NCBI GenBank assembly: GCA_041398605.1
Contig: JAWKUK010000019.1
Span: 108,996 to 172,995 of the forward strand
DNA: 64,000 bases
Source of the DNA: JAWKUK01 sp041398605
GTDB taxonomy: Bacteria > Planctomycetota > UBA1135 > GCA-002686595
Reading direction: 5' to 3'
The notes beneath the pieces were generated by a model. The model saw only the letters and a program-made list of their open reading frames with translations, was not told the origin of the DNA and made no database searches. Every line of letters starts with the position of its first letter. The first letter of the stretch is position 1. Below, piece by piece: positions 42,191 through 50,571 of this stretch. Both the position numbers and the translations under genes were made by a program.

Positions 42191-43471
42191 CTAGAGCGCA
42201 TAGGAATCAGCGGGTTGAGCCGTCGGGGCCGAACCACCCACGGCAAGAGACAGTCGATCGGGCTCGCTCGGAGCGCGCGCCGCCATCGTACCGCTTCGCG
42301 CAGCGAGGCACTCGTCGAGCAACGCGAGCAGGCGCTCGACCCCTGCGCACGTTGAGCCATGACCCAAGCTGAAGCGAATGCTCTCGGTCGCGCGCGCCGG
42401 GGAGTGCCCCATCGCGAGCAGGACGTGTGAGGGCTCGCCCGCGCCGACGGGCGCGCCTGGGGCGAGCCCCTTCGGGCGCGAAGCCGACGAGGCAACGGAG
42501 GCCCCGCGCGCAGCGAGCCGCGCTTGCAGGTCCAGCGCCGGAACGCCCGGGAACCACACATTCAGCGTGTTCGCGAGGAACGGCGCCGTGCCGTTGCGCT
42601 GGACGTCGGGGAAGCGCTTCGTGAGGCCTTCCCAAAGGCGCTCCGTCGCCGCGGCCACCTCGTCGAAGGCGCCGAAGCCACCGTCGTGCATGAGCTCCAT
42701 GGCGCGCCCGAGCGCCACGACGCCCGTCGTGTTCTCGGTCCCGCTCCGCAGGCCACCCTGTTGGCCGCAGCCATGGATCTGCGGCGCGAGGGCCACGCCG
42801 CGCCGCACGTACAGCGCGCCGACGCCCTTCGGCGCATGCACCTTGTGCCCGCCGAAGGAGAGCAAGTCACAGCCGAGCTCGCGGACGTCCACGCGCGCCT
42901 TCCCCACGCCACACACGGCATCGACCAGGAAGAGCGCAGGGTGCCCTGCGAGCAAGCGCCCGACTTCGGCGACCGGCTGCAACGCGCCGGTCTCGTTGTT
43001 GGCGAACATCAATGCCACGATGCGCGTGTCCGGCCGCAGCGCCGCTGCGATGTCCTCGACGCGCAGCCGCCCGCCCGCGTCAGGCGCGAGCCAAGTGACG
43101 TCGTGCCCTCGGCGCTCGGCCCATTCGACCGTGCGCACGACCGAGCCATGCTCGTGACGGCCGACGATGACATGGCCGCCCGCAGCCCCATGGGCCGCGC
43201 CGATCGGCTCGAGCGCGCCGCGCAGGGCGAGGTTGTTCGACTCGGTGCCGCCGCTCGTGAAGAAGACCTCGTCCTCGTAGGCGCCGAGCGCGCGCGCGAC
43301 CGCGCCGCGCGCGCGCTGAATCACGGCGCGCGCGGCGAGGCCCGCGGCGTGTGCGGCGCTCGCATTGCCGAACGTGCCGCGCAGATGCTCGATCGCGGCG
43401 TCAACGACCTGCGGATGGACCGGCGTCGAGCCGTTGCAGTCGAAGTACAATTCGGGGTCCAGGTCGTTCAC
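42191..43471 (-). CDS. NifS-fold PLP enzyme lacking the catalytic Cys loop
   Basis: A 426-residue class V aminotransferase-fold protein. 'FTSGGTESNNLAL', 'RHEHGS' (Glu107-His108), 'VDAVCGVGK' and the PLP lysine Lys210 in 'LLSFGGHKVHAPKGVGALY' are all intact, as in cysteine desulfurases. But the active-site loop that normally reads 'VSSGSACTS' reads 'VASSASRPKG' (326-335) with no Cys, followed by a longer Gly/Pro/Ala insertion before 'EPSHVLLAMG'. Persulfide formation is therefore unlikely. Next to cysteine dioxygenase, a cysteine-sulfinate desulfinase role is a reasonable inference. ATG overlaps the cupin gene stop by 4 bases. Confidence 0.85.
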   Translation of the reverse strand: MNDLDPELYFDCNGSTPVHPQVVDAAIEHLRGTFGNASAAHAAGLAARAVIQRARGAVARALGAYEDEVFFTSGGTESNNLALRGALEPIGAAHGAAGGHVIVGRHEHGSVVRTVEWAERRGHDVTWLAPDAGGRLRVEDIAAALRPDTRIVALMFANNETGALQPVAEVGRLLAGHPALFLVDAVCGVGKARVDVRELGCDLLSFGGHKVHAPKGVGALYVRRGVALAPQIHGCGQQGGLRSGTENTTGVVALGRAMELMHDGGFGAFDEVAAATERLWEGLTKRFPDVQRNGTAPFLANTLNVWFPGVPALDLQARLAARGASVASSASRPKGLAPGAPVGAGEPSHVLLAMGHSPARATESIRFSLGHGSTCAGVERLLALLDECLAARSGTMAARAPSEPDRLSLAVGGSAPTAQPADSYAL

Positions 43472-43881
43472 GGCGCAGGGTCCTCGGCGACGCGCGCGAT
43501 GCCGCCGCGCGCAGTCGCGAAGAGTACACAGGCTGGGTTCTGATGGGACGCCTCACGTGCCGCATCCCCGAGGGCGACCGGCGCGTGCTCCGACCCCGGC
43601 TCGTACCGGACGAAGTCCCCCGCCCTGTGCTCCCCCAGCGCGTCGCGGTAGCCGCCGGCCAGCACGAGCACCTCCTCGACATCGAGGTGCCTGTGAGGCG
43701 GGTAGCCGTGCCCCGGCTCCATCCGGATGAGCACTGTCGCGCCGGCGGCGGGCCCGGCGGCGCCAGCGGGCTGCGGCGCCGCCTCACTCGCGAGCAGCAG
43801 CCAGCGGACACCGGGCGCTGACGTGGTGCGCCACGGCACGGCCTCCGTATCGACATCGAGCTGCAACCCAGGGATGCGCAT
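43468..43881 (-). CDS. Small cupin-domain protein (ChrR-like)
   Basis: A 137-residue single-domain cupin. The metal-binding set is 'GHGYPPHRHLDVEEVLVLAGGY' (two His and a Glu) and a His late in 'EPGSEHAPV', as in ChrR/anti-sigma-type cupins. 'GDFVRYEPGSEH' is a typical second cupin motif. No separate zinc-binding anti-sigma domain is present, so it is a stand-alone cupin. Its stop overlaps the NifS-fold gene start, making it the first gene of the cysteine-sulfinate operon. Possible roles are sensing or a second dioxygenase-like step; not decidable. Confidence 0.78.
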   Translation of the reverse strand: MRIPGLQLDVDTEAVPWRTTSAPGVRWLLLASEAAPQPAGAAGPAAGATVLIRMEPGHGYPPHRHLDVEEVLVLAGGYRDALGEHRAGDFVRYEPGSEHAPVALGDAAREASHQNPACVLFATARGGIARVAEDPAP

Positions 43882-43964
43882 CGCCCCAATTTACTGCGCG
43901 CGTGCGGCGGGATTGGCCCTGGAACGCCTCAACCCGAGTCCCGTCGGCGGACGAGACACGGGGT

Positions 43965-44462
43965 GTGGAGCCGACCCCCGAGTCCCCGGAAGGGCAGGAC
44001 AGGCGCGCTGCGGGCGCGTTCGCAGCGGCCGTCGCAGGGCTCGTCGGCGCCGACCCCGACGGGCGGATCGACGGCGCGCTCGAGGACCTGATCGCCGCGG
44101 ATGGCCCGCGCGAGCGCGCCCGCGCGGTGGTCGCGACGCTCGTCGCCGCTGGGGCGCAAGGCGCGGAGCTGTGGCAGCTGGAGGGCCGCGCAGGGCGCCG
44201 GCTCGCCGCCGCGGGGCCGGCCCAGGTCCAAGACGTCGCCGAGCTGCTCGCAGAGGGTCCGGCCTACTCGGGGACCGTGGCCAGGGCGGGCGTCGGCCGC
44301 CTCGTGCTCGTCTTCGAGGGGGACCAGCCCGGGACAGATCGGCGGGAGTCCCTCGAGGACCTCGCAGAGGTGCTCTTGACCCTCGCCGCCCTGTTCGACG
44401 AGGAGCGCCCGACCGGCGCGCACGACCCGGGCCCCTTCGGGCCGCCCGCGCCGCTGCCCTGA
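43965..44462 (+). CDS. Hypothetical protein, possible degenerate GAF-like domain
   Basis: A ~165-residue acidic protein, Ala/Glu-rich. A pattern of helix 'ALEDLIAADGPRERARAVVATLVAAG', then strands 'AELWQLEGRAGRRLAAAG' and 'GVGRLVLVFEGDQPG', and a final helix 'SLEDLAEVLLTLAALF' would suit a small GAF-type sensory domain. I cannot identify a family. The start is unclear: GTG at 43965 or at 43902. It is divergent from the cupin gene. The end is Pro/Gly-rich ('PFGPPAPLP'). Confidence 0.5.
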   Translation: MEPTPESPEGQDRRAAGAFAAAVAGLVGADPDGRIDGALEDLIAADGPRERARAVVATLVAAGAQGAELWQLEGRAGRRLAAAGPAQVQDVAELLAEGPAYSGTVARAGVGRLVLVFEGDQPGTDRRESLEDLAEVLLTLAALFDEERPTGAHDPGPFGPPAPLP

Positions 44463-44579
44463 GCCCCTCCCTGCGGCGGGAGGGCCGCTGGAGCCGCCGC
44501 CGCGGCCGCGGGCCAGAGGCGGCCCCGAGTTGGAGCACGAAACACGCCCAGGCGCGCCCTCGCCGCGAATTCGCAGATG

Positions 44580-44748
44580 GGCGCGAAGCTTCGCGCCGGA
44601 GCCCGGCTTATGATTCTAAACGGGCGGTCATGTACCGCCGGTCGAGTCCAACGGGAGGCAGAGTGAGTTGCGAGCCTCACTCTGTCCGGGAAGCCTGACG
44701 GGCTCGTCTCTCCCTCGGGCCGGTGGCGTGCTTGCGCGTCACCGGCCC
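44580..44748 (+). ncRNA. Possible structured leader RNA (four consecutive hairpins)
   Basis: The 430-base gap before the TraB/GumN gene contains a perfect 18-base palindrome (44580-44597). Hairpin GGCGGT-CATGT-ACCGCC follows at 44623-44639, then CAGAGTGAG/CTCACTCTG (44659-44667 with 44676-44684). A 14-bp stem with loop CTTG (44717-44748) is followed by TCTCCTT, which is terminator-like. This density of hairpins suggests a regulatory leader or small RNA. It does not match a riboswitch class that I can recall. Confidence 0.4.
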
Positions 44749-44892
44749 TCTCCTTGCCACGACTTGCCACGGAGGTGGCCCGCTGCGAGGGCGTGCCGCG
44801 GCCGTGAGCCGCGCGGTTGTTGCAGCGGCCCACCGACGGATTCGAAGCTACGCGAGGCGTTGGGTGGAGCTTCCGCGCACCATAGGGGGCCC

Positions 44893-45927
44893 ATGCGCAC
44901 GTTCACCCCTTCGCCCTCGCGTCGCGCGCTCCTCGCGCTCACCGCCCTCGTCCTTGCCTTCGCAGCCCCGCGTCGCGGCGCCGCACAGGAGCCGGAGTCC
45001 GCGGCGCGCCCGACGTCAGCCGCGCCGGCCGTCCAGGTCCCCTTCCTCTACGAGCTGCAGGGTCACGGCGCCACCGCCTACCTGCTGGGGACCGTCCACC
45101 TGCCGGACCCGCGGGTGCTGAAGCTCCCCGAGGTCGTCGAGCGGGCCTTTGCCGCGGCCGACGCCGTCTACACGGAGATCCCCGCGACGCCGGCGGCGGA
45201 GCTCCAGATCTTTGGCGCGAGCCGGCTGCCGAAGGAGGAGTCCCTGGCCAGCATCATCGGCGAGCCGCTGATGAAGCGCTTGCACGCGCGGCTCGCGGGC
45301 GCGCGCCTGCCCGTGGGCCTCTTCGACTCGTTCCGCCCCTGGGCTGTGGCGAGCACGCTGCCCCTGCTCGACATCCTGGCCGACATCAGCACGACGGAGC
45401 CGCTCGACAAGGCGCTCTACAACCGCGCCGTCAAGGAGGGCAAGCGCGTGGGCGCGCTCGAGACCGTCGCCGAGCAGATCGCCGTCTTCGACGGCCTCGA
45501 GCAGAGCGAGCAAGTGACGATGCTGCGCGAGGCCATCGACCAGCTCGAGCGCTACGAGGCGCAGGAGCGGAACGCGCTCGAAGAGCTGATCCAAGCGTGG
45601 CTCTCGGGCGACCTGGCGCGCCTCGTCGCGCTGCTCGAAGAGGGCCTCGGCGCGGACGAGGCCCTAGCGCAGAAGCTCGAGCAGCGGCTCGTCTGGTCGC
45701 GCAACGCGCTCATGGCGGCGCGCATGCACGACGCGATCGTGGCCAAGCCGACGGAAGTGCTCTTCTTCGCCGTTGGAGCGCTGCACCTGCCCGACGCGCG
45801 GAAGACCGAGGACACGAGCGAAGAGGAGCAGCTGCGCATGCGCGGGCTCTTGTCGCTGCTGCGCGAGCGCGGCTACGTCGTCACGCACAGACGTGCGCTC
45901 GAAGGCGCGCCGCTCAGCACCCGGTAG
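44893..45927 (+). CDS. TraB/GumN-family exported protein
   Basis: A 344-residue protein with a signal peptide ending near 'FAAPRRGAAQ'. 'ATAYLLGTVHLPDPRVLKLPEVVERAFAAADAVYTEI' is the characteristic opening of the TraB/GumN (PF01963) family, with the conserved 'GTxH' motif. The second 'LFFAVGALHLPDA' near the end gives the matching 'GAxHL'. Family members are thought to be metal-dependent hydrolases or peptidase-like proteins of the Tiki fold. The ATG at 44893 follows a ~430-base leader with strong hairpins. It converges on the esterase gene across a GACCGACC hairpin. Confidence 0.88.
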   Translation: MRTFTPSPSRRALLALTALVLAFAAPRRGAAQEPESAARPTSAAPAVQVPFLYELQGHGATAYLLGTVHLPDPRVLKLPEVVERAFAAADAVYTEIPATPAAELQIFGASRLPKEESLASIIGEPLMKRLHARLAGARLPVGLFDSFRPWAVASTLPLLDILADISTTEPLDKALYNRAVKEGKRVGALETVAEQIAVFDGLEQSEQVTMLREAIDQLERYEAQERNALEELIQAWLSGDLARLVALLEEGLGADEALAQKLEQRLVWSRNALMAARMHDAIVAKPTEVLFFAVGALHLPDARKTEDTSEEEQLRMRGLLSLLRERGYVVTHRRALEGAPLSTR

Positions 45928-45938
45928 GTCGTTGGCCC

Positions 45939-45957
45939 GGTCGGTCGTTGACCGACC
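45939..45957. terminator. Hairpin between convergent genes
   Basis: GGTCGGTC (45939-45946), loop GTT, GACCGACC (45950-45957) between the stops of the TraB/GumN gene (45927) and the esterase-like gene (46029). Perfect 8-bp stem; can act on both strands. No T-tract. Confidence 0.5.
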
Positions 45958-46028
45958 AGGCCGGATGCCCACGTGCGTCCAGGGCTTGCACCGCAGCGCT
46001 TGACCCCGCGGGCCTGCGGTCGCGCGGC

Positions 46029-47528
46029 TCACTCGATCGACCAGAGGTGCGTGCCGCCGTCCGGGTCTTGCACGGTCAGTGTCCCGGCGCTGTAGGTCCA
46101 CCCTTGCGCCGTCGCGACCCCGTCGCGCGTGACCGTGCCGGGCGTCCGCGTGAAGCCCGTGATCACGATGCTGTCGGGCAGACCGTCGGCCGTATCGACC
46201 AGGAGCTCGAACGGGTTGCGCGACGGGTCAAGGCCCGCCTCCGTCGCCTCGACGCGCACCTCGTCGATATTGCTCGACTGCGTGATCGAGAAGCGCTCCG
46301 GGCGCGCGTCATGGAACAGGTGCGCGAAGCGGTCCGTCGCGCCGACCGTCAGGTCCAGCGCAAAGAACCGGCCGCCTTGGTCGATGCGCAGCTCGCCGCG
46401 CTGCGGCTGTGTATAAACCTGCGCCGCGAACCAATCGCAGACGGCCGTCTCATCGAGCGTGTCCCAGCGGTGGGTGTTGCCGGGGCGTGGGAACAGGGTA
46501 TGGCTGGCACCAGGGATCAGCGCGAGCAGCTCGTCGAGCCGCTGGGCCTGCGCGACGAGGTGCGCCTGCGGGTCATTGACCGCATACCACGACTGGATCG
46601 GCAGGTGCGCGAGGTTCACCGCGGTGTGGTCTCCACCGAGGATCAACTGGCTGTCGTCGTCGAGATCGAGCACCGAGGAGCGCACGTATTCGAAGCGGTT
46701 CGTCGCGGGCGGCCCGCCGAAGCGCGCCTCCAGCGTCGGCCGCAAGGTCTGGGGCGCGAGGGCGTTGTTGTACTCGTCGGTGAGGCACAAGGTGCCGGTG
46801 TGGTTCACGAGCGCAGCGAACGTGCCCCGCGAGCGGTCGAGGTGGCGCGCCGCGTAGTTGAGCGCGTTCCCGCCCCCCATCGAAAAGCCGTAGCCGTAGA
46901 TGCGATCGAGGTCGATCGGGTAGTTCGCCAGCACGTAGTCAAGCACGAACTCGACATGCGACTGCGAAGGCAGCGACGAGTAGCTGTTCGTGACGGGCGC
47001 CTCGGCGACGAGCTGAAAGGGCGCGAGGATGAACCAGTTGCGCGCTTCGGCTTCGTCGATGAAGGTCGTGAAGAACTGGAGGTCGTAGGCGGACACGCTC
47101 GCGGCGTGGAAGTGCACCATCAGCGGCGAGTTCGTCGTCGGCGCCGGCGGCTGATAGAAGAGGTAGCTCTCGTCGAGGCCCGTCGCCGGGATCGTCAGCG
47201 TCAAGAGGTCGAGCGAGCCCGAGATCCCGGCCCCTTGCACCGTCGTCAGCGGCAGCCCCTCGAGCACCGACAGATCGGCGCCAAGGCCGAGCAGGGCCTC
47301 GCGCACGGTCGGCGAGTACCCGTCAGGCCGCAGCGGCTGCGAGCGCAGGATCACGCGCGGGCCGTCTGTCCTCGCCGGCGCCGACGGAGTCTGGACCTCA
47401 GCGCGCGGCGCTGGCGCCTGCGCCTGCGGCGCTGGTGCGCCGAACGCGGCCGCCGCGCAGAGGGAGGCGATGGCAGTGGACCGCTTTGCGGCGAGCAAGG
47501 ATGCGACGGGCACGGGATGGAACGTCAT
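46029..47528 (-). CDS. Secreted alpha/beta-hydrolase (esterase/depolymerase-like)
   Basis: A 499-residue exported protein with a signal peptide after 'AIASLCAAAAFGAPA' and an Ala/Pro-rich linker. The hydrolase core has 'LMVHFHAASVSAYDLQFF', the nucleophile Ser in 'YGYGFSMGGGNALNYAA' and a late His in 'GASHTLF' or 'PGNTHRWD'. The C-terminal ~140 residues look like a beta-sandwich ('GGRFFALDLTVGATDRFAHLF', 'DSIVITGFTR'). It may cleave esters in extracellular polymers. Substrate unknown. Confidence 0.75.
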   Translation of the reverse strand: MTFHPVPVASLLAAKRSTAIASLCAAAAFGAPAPQAQAPAPRAEVQTPSAPARTDGPRVILRSQPLRPDGYSPTVREALLGLGADLSVLEGLPLTTVQGAGISGSLDLLTLTIPATGLDESYLFYQPPAPTTNSPLMVHFHAASVSAYDLQFFTTFIDEAEARNWFILAPFQLVAEAPVTNSYSSLPSQSHVEFVLDYVLANYPIDLDRIYGYGFSMGGGNALNYAARHLDRSRGTFAALVNHTGTLCLTDEYNNALAPQTLRPTLEARFGGPPATNRFEYVRSSVLDLDDDSQLILGGDHTAVNLAHLPIQSWYAVNDPQAHLVAQAQRLDELLALIPGASHTLFPRPGNTHRWDTLDETAVCDWFAAQVYTQPQRGELRIDQGGRFFALDLTVGATDRFAHLFHDARPERFSITQSSNIDEVRVEATEAGLDPSRNPFELLVDTADGLPDSIVITGFTRTPGTVTRDGVATAQGWTYSAGTLTVQDPDGGTHLWSIE

Positions 47529-47715
47529 GGGCCTCGAACGAGATGGAGTGGCCCAGGGTGGCGCAAGGTTCCACCCATTCCGCCGCGATCGGCCCTGGGT
47601 GTGCGCGCGAGTTCCATGCGCGCCCCAGAACGGAGCGGTGCGAGCCGCGACCCCCTCCCAGGCGCCGCACGGGAAGGATACCCGGTCAGGGCCCTCGAAC
47701 GCGCAGCCTGGACGA

Positions 47716-50403
47716 TCAGGGCTTCTGCGTGAGCCGCACCGTCACGCTCTGGCGCGCGCCAGCGACGTCGAGCTCCGCGCGGTAGCGCCCGGCGGTCGGG
47801 TGATCGACGACGAGCCGCCAGCGCGCGCGCGGGGTCGAGTCGAGGCGGTGCTCGGGACCCCCGCGGATGGCGGGGACATCGAGGCGCCGCCGCAGCCCGC
47901 TGCGCCCGGCGCGGGCCTCGGGGAGGCGGTCGAGGCGCGCCCTCGCGCCGCGCACGGGCTCGCCGTCGGCGTCCACGATGCGCAGGGTCAAGCGCGTCGA
48001 GGGGCGCAGCTCGATGCGGCCGAGGTCGGTGACGCGATCCGCCGTGACTTCGACCTCGGGCAGCGAGGTGCGCTCGAACCCGGGCGCGCTCACTACGAAG
48101 CGCGCGGTGCCGACGGGCACGCCCACCGCGCGGAAGCGCGCGCCCTCGAGCAGCAGCGCGCCGCGCCCGAGCCCGTCGACCTGCACGCCGAGCACCGCGT
48201 CGTCCGTCCCGAGCGCGACGAGCTCGCCGGAGACCGCGCCGCGGGGCTCGGGCGCCGCGCGGGTGAGCACCATCACGAGCTCACCTTCGGTCGGGACGTC
48301 GACCGAGAACCCACCGTCGCCCGGCACCAGGTCGCCGCCGAAGTCATGGGGCGCGGCGCTGAAGCGCTCGAAGCCGCTCGCAAACACGTCGACGACCCAA
48401 CGCCCCGCGCGCAGATCGCCGACAGAGAAGCGCCCGAACGCGTCCGTGCGCGAGACGCGGCGCCCAGCGCGCCGGTCGCCGCTCGAGCCGCTCACAGCCT
48501 CGGGCATGAGGCGCACGGCGGCGCCCGCGATGGCGTTCCCGTCGGCGTCGCGGACGACCCCGTGGACGGTGAGCGCGCGCTCGAGGACGAGCGGGTCGAG
48601 CAACACGCGCGGCCCGGAGCTCGCGGCCGTCGGCGACAGCGGCGCGTCGGCGCGCAGGGTATGGAACCCCGCCGCGCGCACTTCGAAGCGCAGGACGTCC
48701 GCGCCCTCGGCGAGGACCTCGAAGCGCCCGGTCGAGTCCGTGCGTGCCTGGCCCGAGCGCAGCCGCGCGCCGAGCACTCGCGCCTCGGCGCTGACCTGCG
48801 CGTCCACGACGGGCACGCCGTCGCCATCGAGCACGACGCCGGAGACGACGCCGGCGCGTGCGAGGCGAATGACCACCGGCTGCACGGCGCTGGCTCCGCG
48901 CGCGACCTGGACCTCGACCCCGCCGGCGGCGCTGACGGTCCCGTCGCTCCCGCCGGACCGCGCGTCGCCCGCGACCACGAGGAGGCGCGCAGGCGCTGGG
49001 ACAGCGGGGACGCGAAAGTGGCCCGCCTGATCGGCCGCGATGGGGCCGACGCCGCCGGCGCTCGCGCCGGCGGAGGCGAGGAGTCGCGCCCAATCCACCC
49101 GGCGCGCGGCGTCGAACTGCGAGAAGGCGACGCGGGCGCCCGCGGCGGGCGCGCCGTCAGCGTCGAGCACGAGCCCGTCGAGCGACACCGAGGGCGCCAG
49201 CGCGAGCTCGATGGGCGCGGGCGCGCGCTCGTCGACGAGCACGTCGCGCTCGGCCCGCGCGCCGTAGTCCGTCTCGGCGGTGACCCGGCAGCGCCCCTGC
49301 CCCAAGGGCGCGAGCTCGAACGAGCCGTCGAGGGCGGTGCGGGCCTCGGCAAGCGCGGCGCCCTCGATCTCGCTCGAGGCCCCCTGGATCTCCGGGCGTG
49401 CGCGGACGATCGCACCGGCCACCGGCCTGCGATCGCCCTCGGTGACGACGCGCCCGGCGAGCCGCACGGGCGCCGCTGCGCGGAGCGCGACAAACGCTTC
49501 GACGCCCGATTGAATTTCGATCGAGGGTTCGAGCACGAGCGGCAGCTCGCCCGACGCGACGGCCAGCGTCACGAAGCCCGGGTCGAGGTCATCGAAGCGG
49601 AACGTGCCGTTGGCGGACACGGCCTCGACCCGCTGTGGACGGCCGACCCCGCGGCCGTCCGCGCGGCCGTCGCTGCGGGTCCAAAGGCGCACCTCCGGGG
49701 CCGCCAGCGCGCCGCGCCCGGGCAAGTCGACTCGGCCGACGAGCGCGCCGCTCGCGACGAGCGCGACGACACACTCCGCGCCGGCGACGACCTCGGCGCG
49801 CGCGACGTCGACGTGCCGCGCGCTCGCGACGCTCACATCGCCGACGGAGAACGGCGCGTCGAGCGTGGCGCGGCCCTCGGCATCCGTCGTCGCGACGAGC
49901 GCGGTCGAAGGCCGCCCGCCCGCAGCGGCGCGGCGCACGAGGCGCACCTCGGCGCCGGCGACCGGCGCGCCGCCGTCCGCCTCCTGGGCGCGCACCTCGA
50001 AGCGCGCCGGCGGACCGTCGAGGTCACCGACCTGCTCGGAGGCGCCCAGGAGCGGCAGCGGGCCCTCGGGCGCGACCGCGCGGTTGGAGGCGGGCGCGGC
50101 CCCCACGGCCCCTAGGGCCGCGAGCTCTGTGGCCGACGCAGCGTCGCGAGCGACGGGCGACGCAGGCAACCCCGTCAGCGCAGCTTGTCGGGGACGCGCC
50201 CCTCCAACGTCGTGGGCGGGAGACCACAGCGCCCAGATCACAAGCGCCGACACGACAAGCGCCGCGACCGCGAGGGCCAAGACCCAGCCCGCCGCAGGCA
50301 AGACCCTGCCCGCCGCAGGCAAGGCCCGGCCCGCCGCAGGCAAGGCCCGGCCCGCCGCCGGGCCACGCTGCCCTCTTCGAGCTCGGTTCGGCGCGGGATC
50401 CAT
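47716..50403 (-). CDS. Membrane-anchored protein with tandem CarboxypepD_reg-like beta domains
   Basis: An 895-residue protein. The start has a basic, repeated 'LPAAGRA' stretch (residues ~16-36), followed by one hydrophobic segment ('WVLALAVAALVVSALVIWALW') that anchors it. The rest is a chain of about eight carboxypeptidase-regulatory-like beta-sandwich domains ('VAGAEVRLVRRAAAGG', 'VAGAIVRARPE', 'DADGAPAAGARVAFSQ', 'GDGVPVVDAQVSAEARV'). These form rod-like extracellular structures. Start ATG at 50403 gives the repeat-plus-TM topology; the frame opens earlier. Function unknown, envelope location likely. Confidence 0.8.
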   Translation of the reverse strand: MDPAPNRARRGQRGPAAGRALPAAGRALPAAGRVLPAAGWVLALAVAALVVSALVIWALWSPAHDVGGARPRQAALTGLPASPVARDAASATELAALGAVGAAPASNRAVAPEGPLPLLGASEQVGDLDGPPARFEVRAQEADGGAPVAGAEVRLVRRAAAGGRPSTALVATTDAEGRATLDAPFSVGDVSVASARHVDVARAEVVAGAECVVALVASGALVGRVDLPGRGALAAPEVRLWTRSDGRADGRGVGRPQRVEAVSANGTFRFDDLDPGFVTLAVASGELPLVLEPSIEIQSGVEAFVALRAAAPVRLAGRVVTEGDRRPVAGAIVRARPEIQGASSEIEGAALAEARTALDGSFELAPLGQGRCRVTAETDYGARAERDVLVDERAPAPIELALAPSVSLDGLVLDADGAPAAGARVAFSQFDAARRVDWARLLASAGASAGGVGPIAADQAGHFRVPAVPAPARLLVVAGDARSGGSDGTVSAAGGVEVQVARGASAVQPVVIRLARAGVVSGVVLDGDGVPVVDAQVSAEARVLGARLRSGQARTDSTGRFEVLAEGADVLRFEVRAAGFHTLRADAPLSPTAASSGPRVLLDPLVLERALTVHGVVRDADGNAIAGAAVRLMPEAVSGSSGDRRAGRRVSRTDAFGRFSVGDLRAGRWVVDVFASGFERFSAAPHDFGGDLVPGDGGFSVDVPTEGELVMVLTRAAPEPRGAVSGELVALGTDDAVLGVQVDGLGRGALLLEGARFRAVGVPVGTARFVVSAPGFERTSLPEVEVTADRVTDLGRIELRPSTRLTLRIVDADGEPVRGARARLDRLPEARAGRSGLRRRLDVPAIRGGPEHRLDSTPRARWRLVVDHPTAGRYRAELDVAGARQSVTVRLTQKP
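50288..50364. repeat. 21-base tandem repeats in the N-terminus of the CarboxypepD_reg protein
   Basis: Three consecutive 21-base units beginning CCCGCCGCAGGCAAG (50288-50308, 50309-50329, 50330-50350) and a partial fourth copy. In the minus frame each encodes 'LPAAGRA'-like residues directly before the membrane segment. Units 2 and 3 are identical, so the array is young or unstable and the protein's N-terminal length may vary between strains. Confidence 0.85.
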
Positions 50404-50571
50404 CTCCGTAGGATGCCACACGAGGCCGGGGCCGACCACGCGCGCCCCCCCCGGGGACGCTGGCGCGGTCGACGGCTACGACACGACCGGCTGCGGGGAC
50501 CACCGGCGCCGCCCCCTCGCCCTGTGACCCTCGCCCGTCACGACCATGGGGGCCAGCCCCCGCATGGGGGC

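Noticed and set aside
43727..44698. Overlapping 323-residue frame in the 43.7-44.7 kb region
   Set aside because: Arg/Ala-rich shadow that overlaps the cupin gene and the structured leader; no domain.
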